From JAJPJX01 sp964568355 (GTDB taxonomy: Bacteria > Acidobacteriota > Terriglobia > Bryobacterales > Bryobacteraceae): a stretch of 31,566 bases of DNA. A program made the translations under genes and the position numbers. The first letter of the stretch is position 1, and each line of letters begins with the position of its first letter. The stretch lies in contig CAZMRK010000504.1 in the NCBI GenBank assembly GCA_964568355.1, positions 1-31,566 on the forward strand. Direction: 5' to 3'. Under the pieces are notes generated by a model. The model was not told the origin of the DNA. It searched no databases and was given only the letters and a program-made list of their open reading frames with translations. Shown here in pieces: positions 16,801 to 22,569 of this stretch.

Positions 16801-17112
16801 CTGCACGGGCCCAATCTGGCCCAGCTCGATTTCACCCTGGCCAAGCGCTTCCGCCTCACCGAGAAGGGCAGCCTGGAGTTTCGTGCTGAATTTTACAACC
16901 TGCTCAACCACACCAACTTTGCCGCCCCGGCCGGGGGGCAGCCGCGCCTCACCGACGCTCTCGGTATCGGCTCCGGCAAGATCCAGCCCGGCCAGCCCTT
17001 CAGCGCCAGCACCGCCGGTGGCAACTTTGGCGTTGCGACCTCCACCGTCTCGAACCAAATCGGCCAGGGCACCAATCGCCAGATTCAGTTTGCCCTGCGT
17101 CTGAGCTTCTAA
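13804..17112 (+). CDS. TonB-dependent receptor, carboxypeptidase-regulatory/Oar-like
   Basis: A 1,102-residue outer-membrane receptor that should import a large substrate using energy from TonB. A signal peptide (ILRTLFVCLAAAPFAVAQ) is followed by a carboxypeptidase-regulatory-like domain at about 25-110 (GRIAGNITDLNGAAVPNARVVV, DYIVSNLLPAVYTIT). A plug comes next at about 120-260 (NLPLNGRQLSQLYLMAPGAV, FSGRSNQENALRFDGVEG, PAEYGTGTGGQISVITKSGSNEFHGS), then a long beta-barrel rich in aromatic and alternating residues. It ends with the terminal-phenylalanine outer-membrane signal ALRLSF. This architecture is expanded in Acidobacteriota. The start is the ATG at 13804; a TTG at 13783 is possible, and neither has a strong ribosome-binding site. 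A strong hairpin follows the stop. Substrate unknown; no SusD-like partner is adjacent. Confidence 0.92.
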   Translation: MSGSKILRTLFVCLAAAPFAVAQTDAGRIAGNITDLNGAAVPNARVVVKNDSTGAERSTVTNDRGDYIVSNLLPAVYTITASSSGLGPTEYTEIHLGVGQARTLNIVLKPAALQQEVTVSGGELAVVDMSSARIGVNVSSREVSNLPLNGRQLSQLYLMAPGAVNVGSGTFDDIRFSGRSNQENALRFDGVEGSSIVDSSPGNLNGEISSQFRLQTSLENVQEFRVESNNYPAEYGTGTGGQISVITKSGSNEFHGSAFEYLRNNALDARNFFDTTKGKMRLNQFGGSVGGPIAKDKLFFFASFEGLRQRVGIPFVETTPSAAARARAVPSIQPLLAAFPVGQAPSASPDYDVVSVTGRSDVNEHSGGIRFDYNLSPKYRLYARYFRDTGDFFAHQNSTLSAYTVTAVPQNGVINFEQTLSATTINETKIGLNAAKTRINGIPPVVPGLDLNGVALNITGSVALSGIAGQAGSAGVAIPTGLVRANSATNGRGQPYTNYSISFIDNLSRMQGNHNMKFGVEVRPIRMYTDRQGGTTYTFSNLDNFLLNRPSSIQYLGDVSQGSPFDPNNSPGIRQLDQVYYIGYAQDEWKIKPNLTLNYGLRYEYYGVLHESKNRAVLFQALTGQLLSPDSQWYDSSTRNFGPRVALSWSPRRFSDKTVFRIGAGYYYGPGQTEDQLQPAESDRISTNITSGPLLVYPLDVATVRSTYDVNNPNLQFQPRAYAPGYHIPERILQYTASVQQQLPGNAVLTVAYVGSQGRNLFLRSITNKIVSVDTDPKTGAAIINREFGNRFAEIDYKTSGGTSHYNALQTSLNRRFSRGLTLAAQYNWSHDIGNSGGSNEARTAANNYDFGADYGNNTFDVRHTFNLSALYELPYGKGRRYGSQIGSLADAVLGGWQVGGLVNARSGLPVEVLITRPDVVYRDNRNGTYVSSPIVSADGTVYTTAVINVPGGGNSRNVRRPDVVPGVNPYLNNDRSLINPAAFAIPAPGTFGNLGRDALHGPNLAQLDFTLAKRFRLTEKGSLEFRAEFYNLLNHTNFAAPAGGQPRLTDALGIGSGKIQPGQPFSASTAGGNFGVATSTVSNQIGQGTNRQIQFALRLSF

Positions 17113-17117
17113 TAGTC

Positions 17118-17154
17118 TGGGTAAGGCGGACCTCTGTGCGGTCCGCCTTACCCA
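17118..17154. terminator. 15-bp perfect hairpin, terminator of the TonB receptor gene
   Basis: The arms GGGTAAGGCGGACC (17119-17132) and GGTCCGCCTTACCC (17140-17153) pair perfectly with a 7-base loop, and T17118 pairs with A17154. The hairpin starts 5 bases after the receptor stop and is followed by TGTTTGTCTT. The last paired base is the A of the downstream gene's probable ATG, so the hairpin would also cover that gene's translation initiation region. Confidence 0.75.
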
Positions 17155-17705
17155 TGTTTGTCTTCGATCTCGGTACGCCGGCCCTGCTCCGCTCCTACGT
17201 TCGCAGGCTCCTGCCCCTGCTTCCTCCGCTTTCCGGGCGGCCCATCCGTATCCAGTGCCGCAGCGGTTTGCGTGGTTCGGGCGGAGCCATCCACGCCGGA
17301 TCGTTTCTGCGCGAGCGCCGCATCGCCTTCGATCGCGATCTGGGCCGCTATCCTACTGAATTTGCTCGCATCTTTGTGCATGAGCTGGCCCATTTTGCCT
17401 GGCTGCGGCTGGGCAATCCCCTGCGCCGGTCTTACGAGAGTCTGATCCTGGGCGAACTTGCCCGCGGAGCCCGCGGCGAACTGGGCTGGTCGGCGGAATG
17501 GCGCAAAGCCGCCCTCTCCCCCGCCGATCGCCCTGACCGCACCCGCCGCTGGCGCGAGTACGTCTGCGAAAGCTTCTGCGATTCCGCCGCCTGGCGCTTC
17601 GCCGGTCTGCGCCGCCACCCCGAATTCACCCTCTCTGACCGCTGGTGCCGCCGGCGCGCCCAGTGGTTTGATCGATTCTTTGTCACCAAACGAATCTCGA
17701 TATAA
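17154..17705 (+). CDS. Uncharacterised HExxH putative metallopeptidase
   Basis: A 183-residue basic protein with an exact zinc-peptidase motif, HELAH (76-80), inside a hydrophobic helix (FARIFVHELAHFAWLRLG). A downstream REYVCESFCDSAAW (about 134-147) supplies E135 or E139 as a possible third ligand, as in gluzincin-like enzymes. I do not recognise the family; no signal peptide is seen. The ATG at 17154 is the first methionine. A GTG at 17136 would also be in frame but lies in the loop of the upstream hairpin. That hairpin ends on the ATG, so independent expression is uncertain. The gene is 25 bases from the TlpA-like gene. Peptidase activity is inferred from the motif only. Confidence 0.65.
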   Translation: MFVFDLGTPALLRSYVRRLLPLLPPLSGRPIRIQCRSGLRGSGGAIHAGSFLRERRIAFDRDLGRYPTEFARIFVHELAHFAWLRLGNPLRRSYESLILGELARGARGELGWSAEWRKAALSPADRPDRTRRWREYVCESFCDSAAWRFAGLRRHPEFTLSDRWCRRRAQWFDRFFVTKRISI

Positions 17706-17706
17706 T
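17680..17706 (+). promoter_or_regulatory. Candidate promoter of the TlpA-like gene
   Basis: TATAAT (17701-17706) overlaps the end of the HExxH gene, with TTGTCA (17680-17685) 15 bases upstream, a slightly short spacing. Perfect TATAAT is rare in this GC-rich DNA. Transcription would begin near 17713, leaving room for the AAGGAG site before the GTG at 17731. Confidence 0.4.
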
Positions 17707-17730
17707 CAAATAGCAGTGAAGGAGAGGTCT

Positions 17731-18342
17731 GTGTCTGTCTTCCGCATCGCCGCCGCCCTGGTTACCGGCTTGTTGCTGGGCTGCATGATCTATGGTTGCT
17801 CCTCCAGCCCGAAAGCCGTCCGGGCTGCGTCCCTGAAGCCCGGCAAAGAGCGCCGCGAGGCGCCTGATTTTACCCTGAAAGACGCCGATGGCAAGACGGT
17901 GCGCCTGGCCGATTACCGCGGCAAGGTCGTGGTGCTCGATTTTTGGGCTACCTGGTGCGGGCCCTGCAAAATCGAAATCCCCTGGTTCATGGATTTCCAG
18001 CGCAAGCACAAGGACCATGGCCTGGAGGTGATCGGTATCGCCATGGATGACGACGGTTGGGATGCCGTCAAGCCCTTCGTCCACCAGATGGGCGTCAACT
18101 ATCGCATCGTTCTCGGCAACGACGACACGGCCCAGAAATACGGCGGGATCGAAGCCCTGCCCACCACGTTCCTGATCGATCGGGAAGGAAGGATTGCCGC
18201 GACCCACGTGGGCGTGTCAAGCAAGAGTGATTTCGAGGATGGCATTCAACAGTTATTGCAGGCGAACACCACCGGCATTGCTGGCAGCCGCGTTACTCTC
18301 CCTGCCCTGCTGCTTCAACCAGTTTCTGCTGGCGCAAGGTAG
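17731..18342 (+). CDS. TlpA/ResA-type thioredoxin-like protein
   Basis: A 203-residue periplasmic thiol-disulfide protein of the TlpA/ResA family, which reduces disulfides in, for example, cytochrome c maturation. An N-terminal anchor (VTGLLLGCMIYGC) may be a lipoprotein signal. The AhpC-TSA/redoxin core has APDFTLKDADGK, the active site WCGPCK (C76, C79), VIGIAMDDDGWD and the cis-proline segment ALPTTFLID. The start is the GTG at 17731, with AAGGAG 6 bases upstream. The GTG at 17716 is less likely. The fold ends near GIQQLLQ, yet the frame continues about 24 residues through the signal peptide region of the next gene, giving a 104-base overlap. Confidence 0.9.
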   Translation: MSVFRIAAALVTGLLLGCMIYGCSSSPKAVRAASLKPGKERREAPDFTLKDADGKTVRLADYRGKVVVLDFWATWCGPCKIEIPWFMDFQRKHKDHGLEVIGIAMDDDGWDAVKPFVHQMGVNYRIVLGNDDTAQKYGGIEALPTTFLIDREGRIAATHVGVSSKSDFEDGIQQLLQANTTGIAGSRVTLPALLLQPVSAGAR

Positions 18343-18742
18343 CGCGATTCTCTCTGTGGCCCCGCCGCCGAAAGTGGTGGCGCAGCGCGGAGCCGCTGCG
18401 GACGCCAAAATCAGCGTGCAGTTGCAGCCGGGCTATCACGTCAACAGCAACACTCCCAGCGAGGACTACCTGATCCCACTGAAGCTCACCTGGACGCCTG
18501 CGGCTCTCGATCCTGCCAATACCGTTTACCCCAAGCCCAAGCAGGAGAAGTATCAGTTCTCTCCCAAGCCGCTCTCCGTCTTTACCGGCAATTTTGAGCT
18601 GGTCACCCATTTCAAGGTGCCCGCTGCGGCCCAGCGCGGCCCCGGCATCCTGCTCGGGAAGTTGCGCTATCAGGCCTGCAACGATAACGCCTGCTTCCCG
18701 CCCAAGACCGTAGAAGTGCGCCTTCCTTACGAGGTGCGGTAA
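18239..18742 (+). CDS. DsbD N-terminal-domain-like periplasmic protein
   Basis: A 167-residue exported protein resembling the N-terminal (alpha) domain of the thiol:disulfide interchange protein DsbD, which passes electrons to periplasmic partners. A signal peptide (PALLAAALLSLPCCFNQFLLAQG) is followed by LQPGYHVNSNTPSEDYLIPLKL and the end YQACNDNACFPPKTVEV, with the cysteine pair C147 and C152. The membrane and C-terminal thioredoxin domains of full DsbD are absent, so it would act as a stand-alone domain, plausibly with the TlpA protein just upstream. The ATG at 18239, with GAGG before it, lies 104 bases inside the TlpA frame. The stop codon abuts a bidirectional terminator shared with alaC. 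Confidence 0.82.
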   Translation: MAFNSYCRRTPPALLAAALLSLPCCFNQFLLAQGSAILSVAPPPKVVAQRGAAADAKISVQLQPGYHVNSNTPSEDYLIPLKLTWTPAALDPANTVYPKPKQEKYQFSPKPLSVFTGNFELVTHFKVPAAAQRGPGILLGKLRYQACNDNACFPPKTVEVRLPYEVR

Positions 18743-18760
18743 GGGCGGAATCTCCGCCCT
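18742..18760. terminator. Bidirectional terminator between DsbD_N gene and alaC
   Basis: AGGGCGGA and TCCGCCCT form an 8-bp perfect stem around ATC, between two convergent genes. The left arm starts on the last base of one stop codon and the right arm overlaps the alaC stop. TATTTCTT follows on the plus strand. Confidence 0.6.
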
Positions 18761-19943
18761 ATTTCTTGAGGAATTGCCCGATCGAGCGCGTCGCCTGGCG
18801 GATCCGGTGCTCGTTCTCCACCAGCGCGAAGCGTACGTGCCCTTCTCCCAGCGGCCCGAAGCCGACCCCCGGAGAAACCGCCACCAGCGCCTTTTCCATC
18901 AGCAATTTGGAGAATTCGAGCGAACCCAGCTCGCGGTACCGTTCCGGTAGCGCCGCCCATAGGAACATCGAGCCCCGCGGCGCCGTTACCGGCCAACCCG
19001 CCCGCTCCAGCCCGCTGACCAGCACATCCCGCCGCTTCTGATAGATGGCGCAGATCTTATGGGTCTCTTCTTCGCATTCCCGCAGGGCGATGATGGAAGC
19101 GATCTGAATCGGCTGGAATACCCCATAGTCCAGGTAGCTCTTGATCCGCGCCAGCGCCGCGATCATCTTGGGATTGCCCACGCAGAAGCCCACCCGCCAG
19201 CCGGCCATGTTGTAGCTCTTCGAAAGCGAGAAGATCTCGACGGCCACCTCCTTGGCGCCATCCACCTGCAGGATGCTGGGCGCCTTGTAACCGTCGAAGC
19301 AGAGATCGGCATACGCGAAATCGTGCACTATCAGGGTGCCGTGCTCGCGCGCCAGGCCGATCACTTCCCGAAAGAAATCCAGGTCCACGCACGTCGTCGT
19401 CGGGTTGTGCGGGAACGAAATCAGCAGGAGCTTCGGTTTGCGCGAGGACGTCCGATACAGATCCTTCAACCGCTCCAGAAACGTGGCCGCGTCCGGCATC
19501 GGCAGCATGCAGGCGTGTCCTTCGGCCATGATCACTCCGTATTGGTGGATGGGATAGGCCGGATTGGGCGATACGACCGCATCGTCCGGCCCTACCGCCG
19601 CAAACAAGAGATGCGCCAGGGCGTCCTTCGCCCCCATCGTGACAATCGCTTCGCGCTCCGGGTCGAGCTTGACTCCGTAGTTGCGTTCATAGCGCTTGGT
19701 GATCTCTTCCCGCAGCTTGGAAATCCCTTTGGATAACGAGTACCGGTGGTTGCGGGGATTGCGTGACGCTTCGATCAGCTTGTTCACCACCACCTTGGGC
19801 GTGGCCCCGTCCGGGTTGCCCATGCCGAGATCGATCACATCCAACTGTGCGGCTCGTGCCTTTGCCTTCATCTCGTTGATGACGGCAAATACATAAGGCG
19901 GCAGCTTTTGGATGCGATAAAACTCGTCGGTGTTGGAAGACAT
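18759..19943 (-). CDS. alaC: AlaC-type alanine aminotransferase
   Basis: A 394-residue class I/II aminotransferase closely resembling E. coli AlaC, which makes alanine from pyruvate and glutamate. The match runs the full length: RIQKLPPYVFAVINEMK, DLGMGNPDGATP, FPHNPTTTCVDLDFF, VHDFAYADLCFDGYKAPS, FSLSKSYNMAGWRVGF with the PLP lysine K242, and SPGVGFGPLGEGHVRFALVEN. N180, D208 and Y211 are the usual cofactor contacts. DapL and other Iy subgroup enzymes are related, but motif identity favours AlaC. The start is taken as the ATG at 19941-19943; ATG 19952 is also possible. Upstream open frame has no homology and overlaps the divergent gene. It is the only gene on this strand in the region. Confidence 0.9.
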   Translation of the reverse strand: MSSNTDEFYRIQKLPPYVFAVINEMKAKARAAQLDVIDLGMGNPDGATPKVVVNKLIEASRNPRNHRYSLSKGISKLREEITKRYERNYGVKLDPEREAIVTMGAKDALAHLLFAAVGPDDAVVSPNPAYPIHQYGVIMAEGHACMLPMPDAATFLERLKDLYRTSSRKPKLLLISFPHNPTTTCVDLDFFREVIGLAREHGTLIVHDFAYADLCFDGYKAPSILQVDGAKEVAVEIFSLSKSYNMAGWRVGFCVGNPKMIAALARIKSYLDYGVFQPIQIASIIALRECEEETHKICAIYQKRRDVLVSGLERAGWPVTAPRGSMFLWAALPERYRELGSLEFSKLLMEKALVAVSPGVGFGPLGEGHVRFALVENEHRIRQATRSIGQFLKK

Positions 19944-20011
19944 ATGATCCATTTTACGCAATATGCACCGGCCGTTCGGACAAACGGCGAATTCGTGCCG
20001 ATAAGGTCCAT

Positions 20012-20251
20012 ATGGAGATCTTCGGCATTGCGCAGCAGGGCCTCGAACGGGCCCAGGAAAAGCTGGAAACCACTGCCTCCCGGGTCGCGCGCGGCACCCG
20101 GCCTGCTCCGGCACCGGCCGGCCCGGACAATGTGGACCTCAGCCAGGAGATGATCGCGCTCATGCAGGCTCGCGACGGCTTTCTTACCAACGTGCGCGCC
20201 ATCCAGAGCGGCGATGAGATGGTGCAGAAAACGCTCGATATCCTGGCTTGA
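20012..20251 (+). CDS. Mini flagellar-rod-like protein
   Basis: A 79-residue protein resembling the joined ends of flagellar rod/hook proteins (FlgB/C/E/F/G). The N-terminus GIAQQGLERAQEKLETTASRVA recalls the rod N-terminal helix with its small-residue pattern. The C-terminus NVDLSQEMIALMQARDGFLTNVRAIQSGDEMVQKTLDIL matches the FlgEFG C-terminal helix (xVDLxxEMxxMxxAxxxxxxNxxxIxxxDEMxxxxLDL). Between them is only a short Pro/Ala-rich linker (about 28-39) instead of a rod or hook body. The ATG has AAGG five bases upstream. No other flagellar gene is in the window, so whether it belongs to a flagellum is unknown. It is divergent from alaC (68-base gap) and precedes the Nudix gene. Confidence 0.7.
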   Translation: MEIFGIAQQGLERAQEKLETTASRVARGTRPAPAPAGPDNVDLSQEMIALMQARDGFLTNVRAIQSGDEMVQKTLDILA

Positions 20252-20316
20252 GCCGCTTGGCCGCGTCCTGGTGTGAGTTTGCCGCTCGTCCGAGCCGTGC
20301 GTCAAAATGGGGGCTG

Positions 20317-20868
20317 ATGCAGAGTCCCTGGAAAACTCTGGCCAGCCGCCTGGTCTACGAAAATGCCTGGATTCGCGTCCGCGAAGACCGGATCGAGCGG
20401 CCCAATCACGGCGAGGGAATCTATGGCGTAGTCGAGATCCGCCCCTCCGTGGGAATCGTCGCGCTCAATTCCCGCCAGGAGTTGGTGCTGGTGGGCCAGT
20501 GGCGTTATCCCCACGCTAAGTACACCTGGGAGATCCCCCGCGGCGGCTCCCGCGATGGCGAAACCGACATGCGCCTCGCTGCTGCCCGGGAACTGCGCGA
20601 AGAGGCTGGCCTCGAAGCCGCTCGCTGGGAATCGCTCGGCCAGGTCGATGTCTGCAATGGCGTCACCACCGATACCCAGCATCTGTTCCTCGCTACCGAG
20701 CTCACCCGCTGCCCCGCCGCGCCGGATCCGGAAGAGGAAATCGTCATCCGCTGGGTTCCTTTCTCTCAGGCCGTCGAATGGTCCCTTTCCGGCCAGATCG
20801 TCGAATGCTGCTCGGTCGCCGCCCTCCTCAAAGCCGACCGCCTCCTCCATCGCGCATCAATTTCTTGA
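20317..20868 (+). CDS. Nudix hydrolase, ADP-ribose pyrophosphatase-like
   Basis: A 183-residue Nudix hydrolase, probably acting on ADP-ribose or another nucleoside diphosphate derivative. It opens with PWKTLASRLVYENAWIRVRED, typical of the ADP-ribose pyrophosphatase group, then VGIVALNSRQELVLVGQWRYP and WEIPRGGS. The Nudix box reads GGSRDGE, then RELREEAGL. The spacing from the first Glu to RE is eight residues instead of seven, so the box carries one extra residue or its first Glu is shifted. The start is the ATG at 20317 with a G-rich site just before it. A TTG at 20248 would overlap the previous stop codon, but it adds residues unlike the family. Confidence 0.85.
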   Translation: MQSPWKTLASRLVYENAWIRVREDRIERPNHGEGIYGVVEIRPSVGIVALNSRQELVLVGQWRYPHAKYTWEIPRGGSRDGETDMRLAAARELREEAGLEAARWESLGQVDVCNGVTTDTQHLFLATELTRCPAAPDPEEEIVIRWVPFSQAVEWSLSGQIVECCSVAALLKADRLLHRASIS

Positions 20869-21078
20869 AGGAAGCCCATAAAGACAATCTATCAGCCGGA
20901 CTGCATAAAACCGTTGCGGCCTCTTGCTGCCCTCGGGGACAATTGGGGGATAGGTGGGTATGGGCGCCCGGCGCGCATGCCATCCAGCCGCGTTTCTCGG
21001 CGGAAACACCGGAACGCCCTCGGGGTCTCTTCCGCTTATACAGATTTCTCGGCTACTCCTAGTCCACGGAGACGAATA
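20869..21078 (+). promoter_or_regulatory. glnA leader region
   Basis: This 210-base gap before glnA contains no gene. GCCCTCGGGG occurs twice as an exact direct repeat (20929-20938 and 21016-21025, 87 bases apart), and each copy is nearly palindromic. CGGAG (21066-21070) is the ribosome-binding site for the TTG start. No known riboswitch or clear sigma-70 promoter is recognised. Confidence 0.3.
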
Positions 21079-22506
21079 TTGAACGAACTGCATGATTTCC
21101 TGAGCCTTCCTTATGCGGAATTGGAAGAACTGAATCTTCAGGCCAAGGAGCAGCGCGCCAAGCGTGTTCCCTTTGACCAGATTCAGGAAGAGCGCATCAA
21201 ATATCTCGCCGATGAGAAGCGCATTAAAGCCGTCAGCGTCCTGTTCAGCGACCTCGAAGGCCGTCTGCACATGCTCGATTACGACAAAAAGTTCCTCATC
21301 AAAAGCTGGGATAACCTGACCTTTGATGGCTCCTCCATCCGCGGCTTTACCGCCCAGCGCGAGAGCGACCTGCGCCTCGCCATGGACTGGAATGCGTTTT
21401 ATTGGGCTCCCGCCGACATCTTCGGAGCCGGCAAAGTCCTCGTCTTCGGTGAGGTGATCGATAAGGACGGTACCCCTTACAGCGCTGATATCCGCGGCGT
21501 CCTGAAAGGCTACGCCCAGAAGCTGTACCAGGAGCGGGGGCTCACCCTCAACGCCGCCAACGAGATCGAGGGATTCCTCTTTCAGGGCTCCGACGCCGAG
21601 CGCCATTATCACGAAACCAACCGCTTCGAGTACGTCAATACTGGCGGCTATTACCACTCGCTCCCCGGCGACCCCCTGCGCCAGTTCATCGATACCGCCG
21701 CGGAAGTCCAGCGCGCCATGGGCTTCCAGAACGAGAAGGACCACCCGGAGGTCGCGCCGTCTCAGTTCGAGATCAACTACAGCTACTTCGAAGAGGTCGC
21801 CGCCGCCGATCAGATCCAGCTCTATAAGCTCATCTGCCGCCAGGTAGCCACCAAGATGGGGTTGACCGCCAGCTTCCTTCCCAAGCCTGTCGTGGGCGTG
21901 AATGGCAGCGGCATGCACACCAACGTCTCGGTCAGCGAGAACGGCAAGAATCTCTTCTGGGAACCCGCCGGCGAAGAGAAGCTCAGCACCTTTGCGTGGG
22001 AATTCGTGGACCGCGTGCTCACCCACGGCAACGATATCTGCCTCCTGCTCAACGCCAGCGTCAACGCCTATCGCCGCCTCGATCCGCACTTTGAAGCACC
22101 CAACCAGATCAAGGCTTCGGCCACCGATCGCGGCTCCATGGTTCGCATCCCGATCGGCAACGAACGCAGTGCCCGCGTGGAAGTGCGTTCGGTCGGCCCC
22201 GACGCCAGCCCCTACCTGGTGCTGCTCTCGGTCTTCAAAACCGGTATGGAAGGCTGCATCGCCAAAATCGAAAATCTCCGTTCCGCCTCCCGCTATCTGC
22301 CGGACAACATCTACGACGCCTTGGACAATTTCCGCAAGGCCGAGTGGACCACCCAGCTTCTGGGAGAAGACGTCAAAGCGCGCTACGCCGATCTCAAGCA
22401 GGCCGCCGCGGACCGCTGCCCCCGCGCCTTGGGCACTTTCGTAAAGGCCGCCGAAGTACAATATCACCACGAAGTCTACAACCAGTTCCTCTGGAACCTG
22501 TTCTAA
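21079..22506 (+). CDS. glnA: Glutamine synthetase type I
   Basis: A 475-residue glutamine synthetase, forming glutamine from glutamate, ammonia and ATP. The catalytic landmarks are LTFDGSSIRGF, the glutamate-bearing NAANEIEGFLF, the latch/ATP histidine segment NGSGMHTNVS, NASVNAYRRLDPHFEAPNQIKAS and RVEVRSVGPDASPYL. An N-terminal extension of about 40 residues precedes the beta-grasp domain. The NLYDLPP adenylylation motif of GSI-beta enzymes is not seen; the corresponding stretch reads ASRYLPDNIYDAL, so control by adenylylation is unlikely. The start is a TTG at 21079, with GGAG eight bases upstream. The frame is open to 20914, but that part is leader-like. Two hairpins follow the stop. Confidence 0.92.
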   Translation: MNELHDFLSLPYAELEELNLQAKEQRAKRVPFDQIQEERIKYLADEKRIKAVSVLFSDLEGRLHMLDYDKKFLIKSWDNLTFDGSSIRGFTAQRESDLRLAMDWNAFYWAPADIFGAGKVLVFGEVIDKDGTPYSADIRGVLKGYAQKLYQERGLTLNAANEIEGFLFQGSDAERHYHETNRFEYVNTGGYYHSLPGDPLRQFIDTAAEVQRAMGFQNEKDHPEVAPSQFEINYSYFEEVAAADQIQLYKLICRQVATKMGLTASFLPKPVVGVNGSGMHTNVSVSENGKNLFWEPAGEEKLSTFAWEFVDRVLTHGNDICLLLNASVNAYRRLDPHFEAPNQIKASATDRGSMVRIPIGNERSARVEVRSVGPDASPYLVLLSVFKTGMEGCIAKIENLRSASRYLPDNIYDALDNFRKAEWTTQLLGEDVKARYADLKQAAADRCPRALGTFVKAAEVQYHHEVYNQFLWNLF

Positions 22507-22515
22507 ACTCGTAGC

Positions 22516-22552
22516 GCCCGCTGCAGCGGGCCGCGTCGGCTTCAGTCGACGC
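22516..22552. terminator. Tandem hairpins after glnA
   Basis: GCCCGCTGCAGCGGGC (22516-22531) is a perfect 16-base palindrome, directly followed by GCGTCG (22533-22538) and CGACGC (22547-22552), a 6-bp stem with an 8-base loop. They sit just after the glnA stop and upstream of the ADOP start. They may be a terminator or a copy of a dispersed intergenic repeat. No U tract is present. Confidence 0.45.
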
Positions 22553-22569
22553 CCACCAGCGGAGGCCAG

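Noticed and set aside
13831..17058. Very long minus-strand open frame (1,075 codons) opposite the TonB receptor
   Set aside because: It mirrors the GC-rich codons of the receptor, has no domain-like content, and the plus strand carries a clear receptor with plug, barrel and terminal Phe.
18239..18342. Reading the TlpA and DsbD_N genes as one frameshifted gene
   Set aside because: Each has its own complete domain, and the second has a separate signal peptide and start with GAGG, so two genes fit better; a frameshift removing the TlpA stop is still possible.
20857..22470. 537-codon minus-strand frame opposite glnA
   Set aside because: The plus strand encodes an unmistakable glutamine synthetase; the antisense translation is low-complexity and family-less.
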